DNA of 64,000 nucleotides, from positions 186,001 to 250,000 of the forward strand of contig JALHMT010000005.1 in assembly GCA_022843905.1 (NCBI GenBank), written 5' to 3'. The notes under the pieces are model-generated. The model was not told where the DNA came from. It saw only the letters and a program-made list of their open reading frames with translations, and searched no databases. Of this stretch, positions 1-11,298 are shown in pieces. Within the stretch, counting starts at the first letter, position 1; every line of letters starts with the position of its first letter. Made by a program: the position numbers and the translations under genes. This stretch comes from Rubrivivax sp. (lineage in GTDB: Bacteria; Pseudomonadota; Gammaproteobacteria; Burkholderiales; Burkholderiaceae_C).

Positions 1-1
1 G

Positions 2-22
2 TTCGCTTTCCGGCCGAACTGA
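2..22 (+). CDS. Possible last codons of an upstream gene (BamB-like C-terminus), partial
   Basis: The frame starting at base 2 reads FAFRPN and then stops at 20-22, eight bases before the der start codon. Outer-membrane assembly lipoprotein BamB often lies immediately upstream of der in betaproteobacteria and ends in a short aromatic-rich beta-strand like this one. Six residues cannot prove identity. Frame 1 ([10 protein letters not shown], stop overlapping the der ATG) is an equally open alternative. Confidence 0.3.
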   Translation, partial: FAFRPN

Positions 23-29
23 AACTTCC

Positions 30-1367
30 ATGAAGCCGGTCATCGCCCTGGTCGGTCGTCCCAACGTCGGCAAATCCACCCTCTTCAACCGCATCACGAA
101 GAGCCGCGACGCCATCGTGGCCGACTACGCCGGGCTCACCCGCGACCGCCACTATGGCGACGCACGGCTGGGCGGCCTCGAGTTCATCGTCGTCGACACC
201 GGCGGCTTCGAGCCCGACAGCACGACCGGCATCGTCAAGGAGATGGCCAAGCAGACGCGTCAGGCCGTGGCCGAGGCCGACGCGGTGGTCTTCGTCGTCG
301 ACGTTCGTGCCGGCCTGTCGGCGCAGGACCATGACATCGCTCGCTACCTCCGCCAGGCGCAGAAGAAGGTGGTGCTGGCCGCGAACAAGGCCGAGGGCAT
401 GGTCGAGTCCCCCTTGCTCGGTGAATTCCACGAACTGGGCATCGGCGACCCGCATCCGATCTCCTCGGCGCACGGGCAGGGCATCCGCAGCCTGCTGGAA
501 GCAGCGCTCGCCGACTACCCCGAACCGGAGGAGGAGGCTGACGAACCCGATGCCGACTCGCCGATCCGTCTGGCGGTGGCCGGGCGACCCAACGTCGGCA
601 AGTCGACGTTGATCAACGCCTGGCTGGGCGAAGAACGGCTGGTCGCCTTCGATCAGCCGGGTACCACGCGCGATGCCATCCACGTGCCCTTCGAGCGCGA
701 CGGTCGAAGGTTCGAACTGATCGACACTGCCGGGCTGCGCCGAAAGGGCAAGGTCTTCGAGGCTATCGAGAAGTTCTCGGTGGTGAAGACGCTGCAGGCC
801 ATCGCCGATGCCAACGTCGTGCTGTTGCTGCTCGATGCGACCCAGGGCGTGACCGACCAGGATGCCCACATTGCCGGTTACATCCTGGAGAGCGGGCGCG
901 CCGTGGTGATTGCCATCAACAAGTGGGACGCCACCGACAACTATCAGCGCGAGACGCTGCAGCGCTCCATCGAAAGCCGGCTGGCCTTCCTGAAGTTCGC
1001 GCCGCCCATCCATATCTCGGCCATCCGCCGGCAAGGCCTCGGCACCGTATGGAAGGCGATCCTGCAGGCGCATGCGTCGGCCACGGTCAAGATGCCGACA
1101 CCCGTGCTGACCCGCCTGGTGATCGAGGCCGCCCAGCATCAGGCGCCGCGACGGGAAGGGCGCTTCCGCCCCAAACTGCGCTACGCCCACCAGGGGGGCA
1201 TGAATCCGCCTCTGGTGGTCATCCACGGCAATTCGCTCGACCACATCACCGACAGCTACAAGCGATTCCTGGAAGGCCGCATCCGCGAGCACTTCAAGCT
1301 GGTGGGCACGCCGCTGCGGATAGAGATGCGGTCGCAGGCCAACCCCTTCGACGACAAGGGTACCTGA
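30..1367 (+). CDS. der: Ribosome biogenesis GTPase Der (EngA)
   Basis: Der is an essential GTPase with two tandem G domains that acts in the cytoplasm on late maturation of the 50S ribosomal subunit. Both P-loops are visible and identical in core (GRPNVGKS at about residues 9-16 and 184-191). Each is followed by a DTxG switch-II motif (VDTGG, IDTAG) and an NKxD-type base-recognition motif (ANKAE in the first domain, INKWD in the second). A C-terminal KH-like domain runs from about residue 355. The 445-residue length is normal for the family. No strong Shine-Dalgarno sequence precedes the ATG, which fits translational coupling to an upstream gene. The gene leads into hfq-hflX-hflK-hflC, the usual betaproteobacterial order. 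Confidence 0.97.
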   Translation: MKPVIALVGRPNVGKSTLFNRITKSRDAIVADYAGLTRDRHYGDARLGGLEFIVVDTGGFEPDSTTGIVKEMAKQTRQAVAEADAVVFVVDVRAGLSAQDHDIARYLRQAQKKVVLAANKAEGMVESPLLGEFHELGIGDPHPISSAHGQGIRSLLEAALADYPEPEEEADEPDADSPIRLAVAGRPNVGKSTLINAWLGEERLVAFDQPGTTRDAIHVPFERDGRRFELIDTAGLRRKGKVFEAIEKFSVVKTLQAIADANVVLLLLDATQGVTDQDAHIAGYILESGRAVVIAINKWDATDNYQRETLQRSIESRLAFLKFAPPIHISAIRRQGLGTVWKAILQAHASATVKMPTPVLTRLVIEAAQHQAPRREGRFRPKLRYAHQGGMNPPLVVIHGNSLDHITDSYKRFLEGRIREHFKLVGTPLRIEMRSQANPFDDKGT

Positions 1368-1460
1368 CCCCTGATCGTCAGGGATATGACGCGGCCCCTA
1401 AGGGTCCACCCGGGCCTGTGATAACGTGACCGCTTCAGTGTTCACAACACGGAGAATATC

Positions 1461-1703
1461 GTGAGCAACAAAGGCCAACTTCTGCAGGATCCGTTTCTCA
1501 ACCTGCTCCGCAAGGAGCATGTTCCGGTATCCATCTATCTCGTCAATGGCATCAAGCTGCAAGGTCAGATCGAATCATTCGACCAGTACGTGGTCCTGCT
1601 TCGCAACACCGTGACCCAGATGGTCTACAAGCACGCCATTTCCACGGTCGTGCCCGGCCGCGCGGTGAATTTCCACGCAGCCGAACCGTCGGATCCGGCC
1701 TGA
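1461..1703 (+). CDS. hfq: RNA chaperone Hfq
   Basis: Hfq forms a hexameric Sm-like ring that binds small RNAs and A/U-rich mRNA regions and promotes their pairing. The protein has 80 residues with the Sm1 fold in its first half and the diagnostic Sm2 motif YKHAIST at about residues 55-61. The C-terminal tail is short, as in other betaproteobacteria. The start codon is GTG, preceded by CGGAG about four bases upstream. A gap of 93 bases separates it from der, so a separate promoter is possible, but no clear -35/-10 pair could be picked out. hflX follows 43 bases downstream. Confidence 0.98.
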   Translation: MSNKGQLLQDPFLNLLRKEHVPVSIYLVNGIKLQGQIESFDQYVVLLRNTVTQMVYKHAISTVVPGRAVNFHAAEPSDPA

Positions 1704-1746
1704 TCGCCACCAGATCCGCGCCCCCATTCCGCCCAAGCTGCCGACC

Positions 1747-2991
1747 TTGAGTTCCAGCCCATCCTCCGCTCCGTCGTTCGACGACGGCCGGGTCAAGGCC
1801 GTCCTCGTGGGCGTGGACGTCGGCGGCAATGTCGATTTCGACGCCACGCTCGACGAACTTGCCTTGCTGGCTGAATCGGCGGGCGACGTTGCGGTCGGAC
1901 GCGTCATCGCCCGGCGTCGGGCGCCCGACCCGGCCTTGTTCGTCGGCAGCGGCAAGGCCGACGAGATCAAGGCGCTGGTGGCCGGCACGGGTGCCGCCGG
2001 GGTCATCTTCGACCAGGCCTTGTCGCCGGCCCAGCAACGCAATCTGGAGCAGCACCTGGGCGTCCCCGTGGCCGATCGCACGTCGCTCATCCTGGACATC
2101 TTCGCTGCCCGGGCCCAGAGCCACGAGGGCAAGCTCCAGGTCGAACTGGCCCGGTTGCAGTACATGGCGACGCGACTCGTGCGTCGCTGGTCGCACCTGG
2201 AGCGCCAGCGGGGCGGCATCGGCACGCGCGGCGGCCCTGGCGAGGCGCAGATCGAACTCGACCGGCGCATGATCGGGGACCGCATCAAGTCCGTGAAGGA
2301 ACGCCTCGAGAAGGTCAAGAAGCAGCGCGGCACCCAGCGCAAGGCGCGCGAGCGGCGTGGCACTTTCCGAATTTCCCTCGTCGGCTACACCAATGCGGGC
2401 AAGTCGACGCTCTTCAATGCGCTGGTGAAGGCTCGCAGCTATGCCGCCGACCAGTTGTTTGCCACCCTGGACACCACCACCCGATCGCTCTGGCTCGAGC
2501 AGGCCGGCCGGTCTGTGTCCCTCTCCGACACGGTCGGCTTCATCCGGGATCTGCCGCACAAACTGGTCGAGGCCTTCGAGGCCACCCTGCAGGAAGCCGC
2601 CGACGCCGATCTGCTGCTGCACGTCGTGGACGCATCGAGCCCGCAGCTTCGCGAGCAGCAGGCCGAGGTCGAACGCGTGCTCGAGGACATCGGTGCAGGC
2701 CAGGTGCCTCAGGTCCTGGTGTACAACAAGTGCGATCTGCTTGAAGACTCGCGCCAGTCGCGCGAGCCCGTCGATCAGGTCGAAGTGCATCCCGGTGTTC
2801 GGCGCCCGCGCGTGTTCGTGAGCGCCCAGACCGGCGACGGCGTGGCGCTGCTGCGCCAGGTCATTGCCGATATCGTTGCAGGGCGCTTGCATCATTCCGA
2901 AAGCGCCCCAAGTGTCGAGGCTGAGCCGTCGGCTCTCCCATCCCACCCAGCCGACCCCGACGGACCGGCCCACAGCGTGACCCTTCCATGA
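1747..2991 (+). CDS. hflX: GTPase HflX
   Basis: HflX is a ribosome-associated GTPase that rescues or splits stalled and heat-damaged ribosomes. The 414-residue protein has the glycine-rich N-terminal HflX domain (VGSGKADEI near residue 60), a basic linker helix (GGIGTRGGPGEAQIELDRR region near 157-175), then a G domain with P-loop GYTNAGKS near residue 214, DTVGF as G3 and NKCD as G4. The start used here is TTG at 1747, the only candidate that retains the usual N-terminal length; the ribosome-binding site is weak. The last codons overlap the hflK start by four bases (ATGA), so the two are translationally coupled. Confidence 0.96.
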   Translation: MSSSPSSAPSFDDGRVKAVLVGVDVGGNVDFDATLDELALLAESAGDVAVGRVIARRRAPDPALFVGSGKADEIKALVAGTGAAGVIFDQALSPAQQRNLEQHLGVPVADRTSLILDIFAARAQSHEGKLQVELARLQYMATRLVRRWSHLERQRGGIGTRGGPGEAQIELDRRMIGDRIKSVKERLEKVKKQRGTQRKARERRGTFRISLVGYTNAGKSTLFNALVKARSYAADQLFATLDTTTRSLWLEQAGRSVSLSDTVGFIRDLPHKLVEAFEATLQEAADADLLLHVVDASSPQLREQQAEVERVLEDIGAGQVPQVLVYNKCDLLEDSRQSREPVDQVEVHPGVRRPRVFVSAQTGDGVALLRQVIADIVAGRLHHSESAPSVEAEPSALPSHPADPDGPAHSVTLP

Positions 2992-4334
2992 GCATGAGCG
3001 TCTCCAGACCTCCCCACTTCGTGTCCAGGCTCGGTGCGGTAGCGCAAGCCCTGGGCGCCTGGTTGTCGGCCTCTGTGCGTGCCCGAACCGGTCGCCGTGA
3101 CGCCGATGGCAGCCTGATCTACCAGGGCGGTGGCCGCAACGACGGGCCGCCTGACCTGGACGAACTCTGGCGCGACTTCAACCGCAAGCTCAGCGGCCTG
3201 TTCGGCGGCAAGGGGGGCGGTGGCGGCCCGCGGCGCGGCGGTGACGATCGTCCGCCCGGGGACGGCCCCTCGTTCCAGCCCGACATGAAGAGCGCAGGCA
3301 TCGGCGCGGCGTTGATCGCGGGCGTGGTGGCCCTGGTTTGGCTGGGCAGCGGGTTCTTCATCGTGCAGGAAGGTCACCAGTCTGTCGTCACCTCCTTCGG
3401 CAAGTACAGCCACACGGTCGATGCAGGCTTCCAGTGGCGCTTTCCTTATCCCTTCCAGGCGCATGAGACGGTGTCGGTGACCCAGTTGCGGTCGGTGGAG
3501 GTGGGGCGCAACACCGTGGTGCAGGCCACCGGGCTTCGAGACTCCTCGATGCTGACGCAGGACGAGAACATCGTCGACATCCGCTTCACGGTGCAGTACC
3601 GGCTGAGCGACGCGCGTACCTACCTGTTCGAGAACCGCAACCCCGACGAAGCGGTGGTGCAGGCCAGTGAATCGGCGGTGCGCGAGATCGTCGGCAGCAG
3701 CCGTGTGAATTCAGTGCTCTATGAGCAGCGTGACGCGTTGGCTGCGGCCCTGGTGAAGTCGGTACAGGCGCAGCTCGAGCGGCTGAAGGCCGGCATCATC
3801 ATCGTCAACGTCAACGTGCAGAACGTGCAGGTCCCCGACTCGGTGCAGGCCGCGTTCAACGACGCAGTGAAGGCCGGTGCCGACCGTGACCGCTTCAAGA
3901 ACGAAGGTCAGGCGTATGCCAGCGACGTCATCCCGAAGGCGCGAGGTACCTCGTCACGGCTGCTCGAAGAAGCCGAAGGCTACCGCGCGCGCGTGGTGGC
4001 ACAGGCCGAGGGTGACGCGCAGCGCTTCCGATCGGTGCTGACCGAGTACCAGAAGGCACCGGCCGTCACGCGTGACCGTCTCTACCTCGACACCATGCAG
4101 CAGGTGTACAGCAACGTCAGCAAGGTGCTGATCGACAGCCGTTCCGGTTCCAACCTGCTGTACCTGCCGCTGGATCGTCTGTTGCAACAGGCCGGAGCGC
4201 CTGCCGCCGGAGCCGCCGGGTCGGGGCAGATCGTCGCGCCGCCACCGGTGACTCCAGAGGCTGCTGCGACCGTCTCGGGGTCCGACATCCGCTCCCGTGA
4301 CGGTTCACGCACGCGTGACCGCGAAGGCCGTTGA
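2988..4334 (+). CDS. hflK: FtsH protease modulator HflK
   Basis: HflK is an SPFH/band-7 membrane protein that forms a large cage with HflC around the FtsH protease and limits its attack on membrane substrates. The N-terminal cytoplasmic part is rich in Gly and Arg and contains the family segment PDLDELWRDF at about residues 52-61. A single transmembrane helix lies at about residues 104-125, followed by the SPFH domain and a coiled coil. The Pro/Ala/Gly-rich C-terminal tail is low complexity. At 448 residues it is slightly longer than the E. coli protein because of about 35 extra N-terminal residues. It overlaps hflX by four bases and ends just before hflC. Confidence 0.96.
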   Translation: MSMSVSRPPHFVSRLGAVAQALGAWLSASVRARTGRRDADGSLIYQGGGRNDGPPDLDELWRDFNRKLSGLFGGKGGGGGPRRGGDDRPPGDGPSFQPDMKSAGIGAALIAGVVALVWLGSGFFIVQEGHQSVVTSFGKYSHTVDAGFQWRFPYPFQAHETVSVTQLRSVEVGRNTVVQATGLRDSSMLTQDENIVDIRFTVQYRLSDARTYLFENRNPDEAVVQASESAVREIVGSSRVNSVLYEQRDALAAALVKSVQAQLERLKAGIIIVNVNVQNVQVPDSVQAAFNDAVKAGADRDRFKNEGQAYASDVIPKARGTSSRLLEEAEGYRARVVAQAEGDAQRFRSVLTEYQKAPAVTRDRLYLDTMQQVYSNVSKVLIDSRSGSNLLYLPLDRLLQQAGAPAAGAAGSGQIVAPPPVTPEAAATVSGSDIRSRDGSRTRDREGR

Positions 4335-4347
4335 AGGAGCCATGAAC

Positions 4348-5241
4348 ATGAATCGCATCAGTCTGATCGTCGGCTCGGCGCTCGTCGCCCTGTTCATCGC
4401 GGCCTCCACCCTCTTCATCGTCGACCAGCGCCAGGTGGCGGTCATCTTCGCGCTCGGCGAGATCAAGGAAGTCATCACCGAACCGGGCTTGAAGTTCAAG
4501 ATGCCGCCGCCGTTCCAGAACGTCGTGTTCCTGGACAAGCGAATCCAGACGCTCGACAGCCCTGAAACACGCCCCATCTTCACCGCCGAGAAGAAGAGCC
4601 TGGTCATCGACTGGCTGGTGAAGTGGCGCATCTCCGAGCCGCGCCAGTTCATCCGCAACAACGGCGTCGACTTTCGCAACCTCGAGAGCCGTCTGAGCCC
4701 CGTGGTGCAGGCGGCGTTCAACGAGGAGATCACCAAGCGCACCGTGCAGGGGGTGTTGTCCACTGAACGAGAGCGCGTCATGGGAGACGTCCGCACGCGT
4801 CTGTCCGACGAGGCCAAGGCATTCGGCATCGAGGTGGTCGACGTGCGCATCAAGCGCGTCGACTTCGTCGCCGACATCACCGACAGCGTCTACCGGCGCA
4901 TGGAGTCAGAGCGCAAGCAGGTGGCCAACGAGCTTCGCTCCGAGGGCCTGGCCGAAGCCGAGAAGATCCGCGCCGATGCCGATCGCCAGCGCGAGGTCAT
5001 CATCGCCGAGGCCTATCGCGACGCTCAGAAGATCAAGGGCGAGGGCGATGCGAAGTCCTCGGCACTCTACGCCGAGGCCTTCGGTCGCGATCCTCAGTTC
5101 GCCCAGTTCTATCGCAGCCTGGAGGCCTATCGTTCGACCTTCCGCAACCGGTCGGACATCATGGTGCTCGACCCCAACAACGACTTCTTCCGCACCATGC
5201 GTGGCGGCGGGCCGGCGGCCCAGCCCGCAACGGGCAGATAG
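4348..5241 (+). CDS. hflC: FtsH protease modulator HflC
   Basis: HflC is the partner of HflK in the inner-membrane complex that regulates FtsH. It has one N-terminal transmembrane segment (about residues 4-24), an SPFH domain and a long C-terminal helical region rich in EAEKIRADADRQREV-type heptads. The ATG at 4348 was chosen because the AAGGAG at 4334-4339 lies eight bases upstream. An in-frame ATG at 4342 would be only two bases from it. The product has 297 residues. The gene directly follows hflK with a 13-base gap and is followed by a DUF2065 gene, as in E. coli and many proteobacteria. Confidence 0.96.
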   Translation: MNRISLIVGSALVALFIAASTLFIVDQRQVAVIFALGEIKEVITEPGLKFKMPPPFQNVVFLDKRIQTLDSPETRPIFTAEKKSLVIDWLVKWRISEPRQFIRNNGVDFRNLESRLSPVVQAAFNEEITKRTVQGVLSTERERVMGDVRTRLSDEAKAFGIEVVDVRIKRVDFVADITDSVYRRMESERKQVANELRSEGLAEAEKIRADADRQREVIIAEAYRDAQKIKGEGDAKSSALYAEAFGRDPQFAQFYRSLEAYRSTFRNRSDIMVLDPNNDFFRTMRGGGPAAQPATGR

Positions 5242-5277
5242 TCTGAGCTCAGACTTCGCCAGTCCTGGGGCGGTGTC

Positions 5278-5463
5278 ATGTTCGAACTGCTCCTGGGGGC
5301 CGTCGCGCTGATGCTGCTGCTCGAAGGGCTGCTGCCCTTCCTGAGCCCTCGTGGTTGGCGCCAGCTCTTCGAGCGCGCCACGCGCATGAGCGACGGGCAG
5401 ATCCGGTTCGTTGGATTGAGCTCGATGCTCGCCGGGCTGCTGTTGCTCAGCGTCTGGCTTTGA
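5278..5463 (+). CDS. DUF2065 family small membrane protein (YjeT-like)
   Basis: This 61-residue protein has two hydrophobic segments (about residues 3-20 and 44-60) separated by a short amphipathic loop containing LSPRGWRQLFERA and MSDGQIRFVGL. These are the hallmarks of the DUF2065 family, whose E. coli member YjeT sits in the same place just after hflC. The function is unknown. The location suggests an accessory role at the inner membrane with HflKC, but that is inference from gene order only. Confidence 0.88.
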   Translation: MFELLLGAVALMLLLEGLLPFLSPRGWRQLFERATRMSDGQIRFVGLSSMLAGLLLLSVWL

Positions 5464-5556
5464 TGGCCTGTTCGAGCTTGCGCGGTCCGTTCATCGGGTC
5501 TGCGGCGGCTCTGGCGGCACGTACAATGCCGTTTTCAATACCCGGTGCTTTTCATG

Positions 5557-8099
<2,543 letters not shown>

Positions 8100-8132
8100 G
8101 CTTCGGCGCCACCCCTCAAGGAGAACGATCGC

Positions 8133-8654
8133 ATGCTCACCGACGACGGCAAGCACCTGTACGTGTCATGGGACGAGTACCACATGCTCATCGAGCGACT
8201 GGCCCTGAAGGTGGCCAACTCGGGCTGGCAGTTCGACCAGATCCTGTGCCTGGCCCGCGGTGGCATGCGGCCCGGCGACGTCCTGTCGCGCGTGTTCGAC
8301 AAGCCGCTGGCGATCATGTCGACCAGTTCCTACCGCGCTGATTCGGGCACCATTCAGGGCCGCCTCGACCTGGCGAAGTACATCACCATGCCCAAGGGCG
8401 AACTGGCCGGCCGGGTGCTGCTGGTGGACGACCTGGCGGACACCGGCGTGACCTTGCGCGCGGTCGTCGACCGCTTGCGCGGCATGCCGTCCATCAGTGA
8501 ACTGCGTGCTGCCGTGGTGTGGGTCAAGGGGGTGTCGAGCTACGTGCCCGACTATTTCGTCGAGATGCTGCCTACCAGCCCGTGGATCCACCAGCCTTTC
8601 GAGGACTACGACAACCTGCGCCCTGAAGGCCTGGCCAAGAAGTTCTCGGTGTAG
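8133..8654 (+). CDS. Phosphoribosyltransferase (hypoxanthine/xanthine-guanine type)
   Basis: This 173-residue type I phosphoribosyltransferase carries the PRPP-binding motif VLLVDDLADTG at about residues 96-106 and an upstream ARGGMRPG loop that binds pyrophosphate. The fold and length fit purine salvage enzymes of the Gpt/Hpt group, which transfer ribose 5-phosphate from PRPP to hypoxanthine, guanine or xanthine. The gene sits 33 bases after purA with a good AAGGAG upstream of its ATG, so a purine salvage role agrees with context. Base specificity cannot be read from the sequence, so no gene symbol is given. It is followed by an array of hairpins. Confidence 0.88.
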   Translation: MLTDDGKHLYVSWDEYHMLIERLALKVANSGWQFDQILCLARGGMRPGDVLSRVFDKPLAIMSTSSYRADSGTIQGRLDLAKYITMPKGELAGRVLLVDDLADTGVTLRAVVDRLRGMPSISELRAAVVWVKGVSSYVPDYFVEMLPTSPWIHQPFEDYDNLRPEGLAKKFSV

Positions 8655-8732
8655 ACGGAGGCCTCGCGTCGCGCGATGGAGATGCGCAACGAAGGAGTCA
8701 GGCATGGCGGGCTGGACTCTTCAAGGCAGGAA

Positions 8733-8887
8733 GCCGGCACATCGTGCCGGACTCCAAAACAAACAACCGGCACAGTGCGCCGGCCTTCAAAGAGAAAAGC
8801 CGGCACAGTGTGCCGGCCTTCAAAAGAAAAAAGCCGGCACACCGTGCCGGCCTCCAAAACAAAAAGCCGGCACACCGTGCCGGCTTT
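8733..8887. repeat. Array of five tandem 33-34 bp hairpin repeats
   Basis: Five copies of GCCGGCAC-NNN-GTGCCGGC occur in a row at 8733-8750, 8767-8783, 8799-8817, 8833-8851 and 8866-8884. Copies 3-5 have perfect 8-bp stems. Copy 1 lacks the outermost pair and copy 2 has one A-C mismatch. The spacers are A-rich on the plus strand (for example CTCCAAAACAAAAA), so on the minus strand each stem is followed by a T-rich run. The period is 33, 33, 34 and 33 bases. The array separates the plus-strand phosphoribosyltransferase from the minus-strand tRNA-Leu. It looks like a multiplied intrinsic terminator rather than coding sequence. Confidence 0.9.
8853..8887 (-). terminator. Intrinsic terminator of tRNA-Leu (first of the tandem hairpins met by the transcript)
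   Basis: Read on the minus strand, the stem AAAGCCGGCAC-GGT-GTGCCGGCTTT is perfect over 11 bp and runs directly into TTTTTGTTTT. This is ten bases after the CCA end of tRNA-Leu. It has the classic form of a Rho-independent terminator. The four further copies behind it would act as back-ups. The stem also ends in TTT on the plus strand, so it may stop read-through from the phosphoribosyltransferase gene as well. Confidence 0.75.
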
Positions 8888-8896
8888 GAAACATCT

Positions 8897-8981
<85 letters not shown>

Positions 8982-8996
8982 TCTCAGGAACAAAGG

Positions 8997-9026
8997 ATCA
9001 TATCATCAAAGAGAAGAAGTATTCAA
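8997..9026 (-). promoter_or_regulatory. Sigma-70-like promoter of tRNA-Leu
   Basis: On the minus strand TTGAAT (9021-9026) and TATGAT (8997-9002) are separated by 18 bases, and the -10 hexamer ends 15 bases before the mature tRNA 5' end. The match is 4/6 and 5/6 to consensus. The spacer is AT-rich, which stands out against the surrounding GC-rich DNA. This explains the unusual base composition between the tRNA and rnr. Confidence 0.65.
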
Positions 9027-9049
9027 GCCCTCCGCAGCCTGCTCAAGGC

Positions 9050-11272
9050 TTGCTGGGCGAAGTCGAAGGCGTCGTCGACGGTCACCGTGATGGCCACGGC
9101 CTCGTGCTGCGCGCCGACGGCGAACCCGCCGTATACCTCGCCCCGCAGGAGATGCGGACGGCGCTGCACCGCGACAAGGTGCGAGTGCGCATCCTGCGCT
9201 ACGACCGCAAGGGTCGGCCTGAAGGCCGCATCGTCGAGATCCTCGAACGCCGCAAGACGCCCATCATCGGCCGCCTGCTGCATGAAGGTGGACAGTGGCT
9301 GGTCGCGCCTGAGGACCGCCGCTTCGGCCAGGACATCCTGATCCCCAAGAACGCCACGGCCAGCGCCGCCGTCGGTCAGGTGGTGGCGGTGGAACTCACC
9401 GAGCCGCCTTCCGTGCACTCACAGCCCGTCGGCCGCGTGGCCGAGGTGCTCGGCGAGATCGACGACCCCGGCATGGAGATCGAGATCGCGGTGCGAAAGT
9501 ACGAGGTCCCGCACGAGTTCTCGGCGGAGACGCTGGCCGCCGCGGCCGCTCTGCCCGACAAGCTTCGCGCCGTCGACCGCAGGAACCGCATCGACCTCAC
9601 CGACGTCGCGCTGGTCACCATCGATGGCGAGGACGCGCGCGACTTCGACGATGCCGTCTATTGCGAGCCCTTCAAGCGGGGCCGGGGCAAGACGCTGGTC
9701 GAGGGCTGGCGGCTGATCGTCGCCATTGCCGACGTGAGCCATTACGTGAAGCCGGGCGAGCCGATCGACGAAGACGCATTCGAGCGTGCCACCTCGGTGT
9801 ACTTCCCGCGCCGTGTCATTCCGATGCTGCCCGAGAAACTGTCCAACGGCCTGTGCTCGCTCAACCCGGAGCAGGACCGCCTGGCCATGGTGTGCGACAT
9901 GATCGTCACCGCGGACGGTTCGATCGATGCGTTCCAGTTCTTCCCGGCGGTGATCTGCTCGCACGCACGGCTGACCTACACCGAAGTGGCCGCCGTGCTG
10001 GCCAATACGCGCGGCCCCGAGGCCTCGCGACGCGCCGACCTGGTGCCGCACCTGCTGCACCTGCACGAGGTCTACCGGGCGTTGCTGAAGCAGCGGGCCG
10101 TGCGTGGCGCGGTCGACTTCGAGAGCACCGAGACGCAAATCGTCTGCGACGAAGCGGGCCGCATCGAACGCATCGTGCCGCGCACGCGCACCGACGCCCA
10201 CCGGCTCATCGAAGAGGCCATGCTGGCGGCCAACGTGTGCGCCGCCGCCTTCATCGCGTCGGCCGAGCACCCGTCTCTGTACCGGGTGCACGAGGGCCCC
10301 ACGCCCGAGAAGCGGGTGACGCTGCAGGCCTATCTCAAGGCGCTGGGCATCGGGCTGCACCTCAGCGACGAGCCGACGCCGGCGGAGATGCAGGCCATCT
10401 CGCAGGCCGCACAAGGTCGGCCCGATGCCGTACAGATCCAGACCATGCTGCTGCGTTCGATGCAGCAGGCCATCTACACCGCAGACAACCAGGGCCACTT
10501 CGGGCTGGCGTACGCCGCCTACACGCACTTCACGAGTCCCATCCGCCGCTATCCCGATCTGCTGGTGCACCGCGTCATCAAGGCCCTGCTGGGCGGCCGG
10601 CGCTACCACCTGGTGCCCAGCGCCAAGACCCGGGTCCCCGAACTGCGGCGCGGCGGCAAGCCCGCGCACAAGGCGCCCAAGCCGATGACCCAGGAACTGT
10701 CGCACTGGGAGGCCGCCGGCGCGCACTGCAGCGCCAACGAGCGGCGCGCCGACGAGGCCTCACGGGATGTCGAGGCCTGGCTGAAGTGCCGCTACATGCG
10801 AGAGCACCTTGGCGAGGAGTTCTCGGGCACGATCAGTGCCGTGGCCAGTTTCGGTCTGTTCGTGACGCTCGATGCACTGTACGTCGACGGCTTGGTGCAC
10901 ATCACCGAACTGGGTGGCGAGTACTACCGCTTCGACGAGGCGCGCCAGGAACTGCGCGGCGAGCGCACCGGCGTGCGTTACGCCGTGGGCGTGCGGGTGC
11001 GGGTGCAGGTCAGCCGGGTGGACCTCGACGGACGCAAGATCGACTTTCGCATGGTGCGCGAAGGCGAGGGTGACCGGCTGCTGTCGCAAGGTCGCAGCGT
11101 GGGCGCCAAGCCTGGCGATGCGGTGGAGGAACTCGCCGCGATCCGCCTGGCCGATCGTGCCGCCAAGCTCGCGGCCCGGGCGCAGAAGGCCAATGCGCCC
11201 GAGACGGCAGCGCGGCGCGCGCGAAAACCGGCGCCGCGCAAAGCTGCACCGAGGCCGCGAACCCGCCGCTGA
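9050..11272 (+). CDS. rnr: Ribonuclease R
   Basis: RNase R is a processive 3'-5' exoribonuclease that degrades structured RNA and takes part in rRNA quality control and trans-translation. The sequence shows N-terminal cold-shock domains (EVEGVVDGHRDGHG onward), the RNB catalytic domain with the metal-binding acidic cluster DGEDARDFDDAVY, the downstream HFTSPIRRYPDLLVHR signature, an S1 domain near residues 600-680, and a basic Ala/Lys/Arg-rich C-terminal tail. The start is uncertain. The frame is open back to GTG at 8954, but that overlaps the antisense tRNA-Leu and its promoter, so TTG at 9050 is preferred even though its ribosome-binding site is weak. This gives about 740 residues. Confidence 0.93.
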   Translation: MLGEVEGVVDGHRDGHGLVLRADGEPAVYLAPQEMRTALHRDKVRVRILRYDRKGRPEGRIVEILERRKTPIIGRLLHEGGQWLVAPEDRRFGQDILIPKNATASAAVGQVVAVELTEPPSVHSQPVGRVAEVLGEIDDPGMEIEIAVRKYEVPHEFSAETLAAAAALPDKLRAVDRRNRIDLTDVALVTIDGEDARDFDDAVYCEPFKRGRGKTLVEGWRLIVAIADVSHYVKPGEPIDEDAFERATSVYFPRRVIPMLPEKLSNGLCSLNPEQDRLAMVCDMIVTADGSIDAFQFFPAVICSHARLTYTEVAAVLANTRGPEASRRADLVPHLLHLHEVYRALLKQRAVRGAVDFESTETQIVCDEAGRIERIVPRTRTDAHRLIEEAMLAANVCAAAFIASAEHPSLYRVHEGPTPEKRVTLQAYLKALGIGLHLSDEPTPAEMQAISQAAQGRPDAVQIQTMLLRSMQQAIYTADNQGHFGLAYAAYTHFTSPIRRYPDLLVHRVIKALLGGRRYHLVPSAKTRVPELRRGGKPAHKAPKPMTQELSHWEAAGAHCSANERRADEASRDVEAWLKCRYMREHLGEEFSGTISAVASFGLFVTLDALYVDGLVHITELGGEYYRFDEARQELRGERTGVRYAVGVRVRVQVSRVDLDGRKIDFRMVREGEGDRLLSQGRSVGAKPGDAVEELAAIRLADRAAKLAARAQKANAPETAARRARKPAPRKAAPRPRTRR

Positions 11273-11298
11273 CCTCGGGCCTCGATGCGCCGACGGGC

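Noticed and set aside
1552-2973. A 473-codon open frame on the minus strand opposite hflX
   Set aside because: It lies wholly antisense to hflX, which carries all its G motifs, and has no start signal or domain of its own.
8733-8887. CRISPR array
   Set aside because: The repeats are regular, but the intervening sequences are nearly identical A-rich linkers instead of unique spacers, and no cas genes are present.
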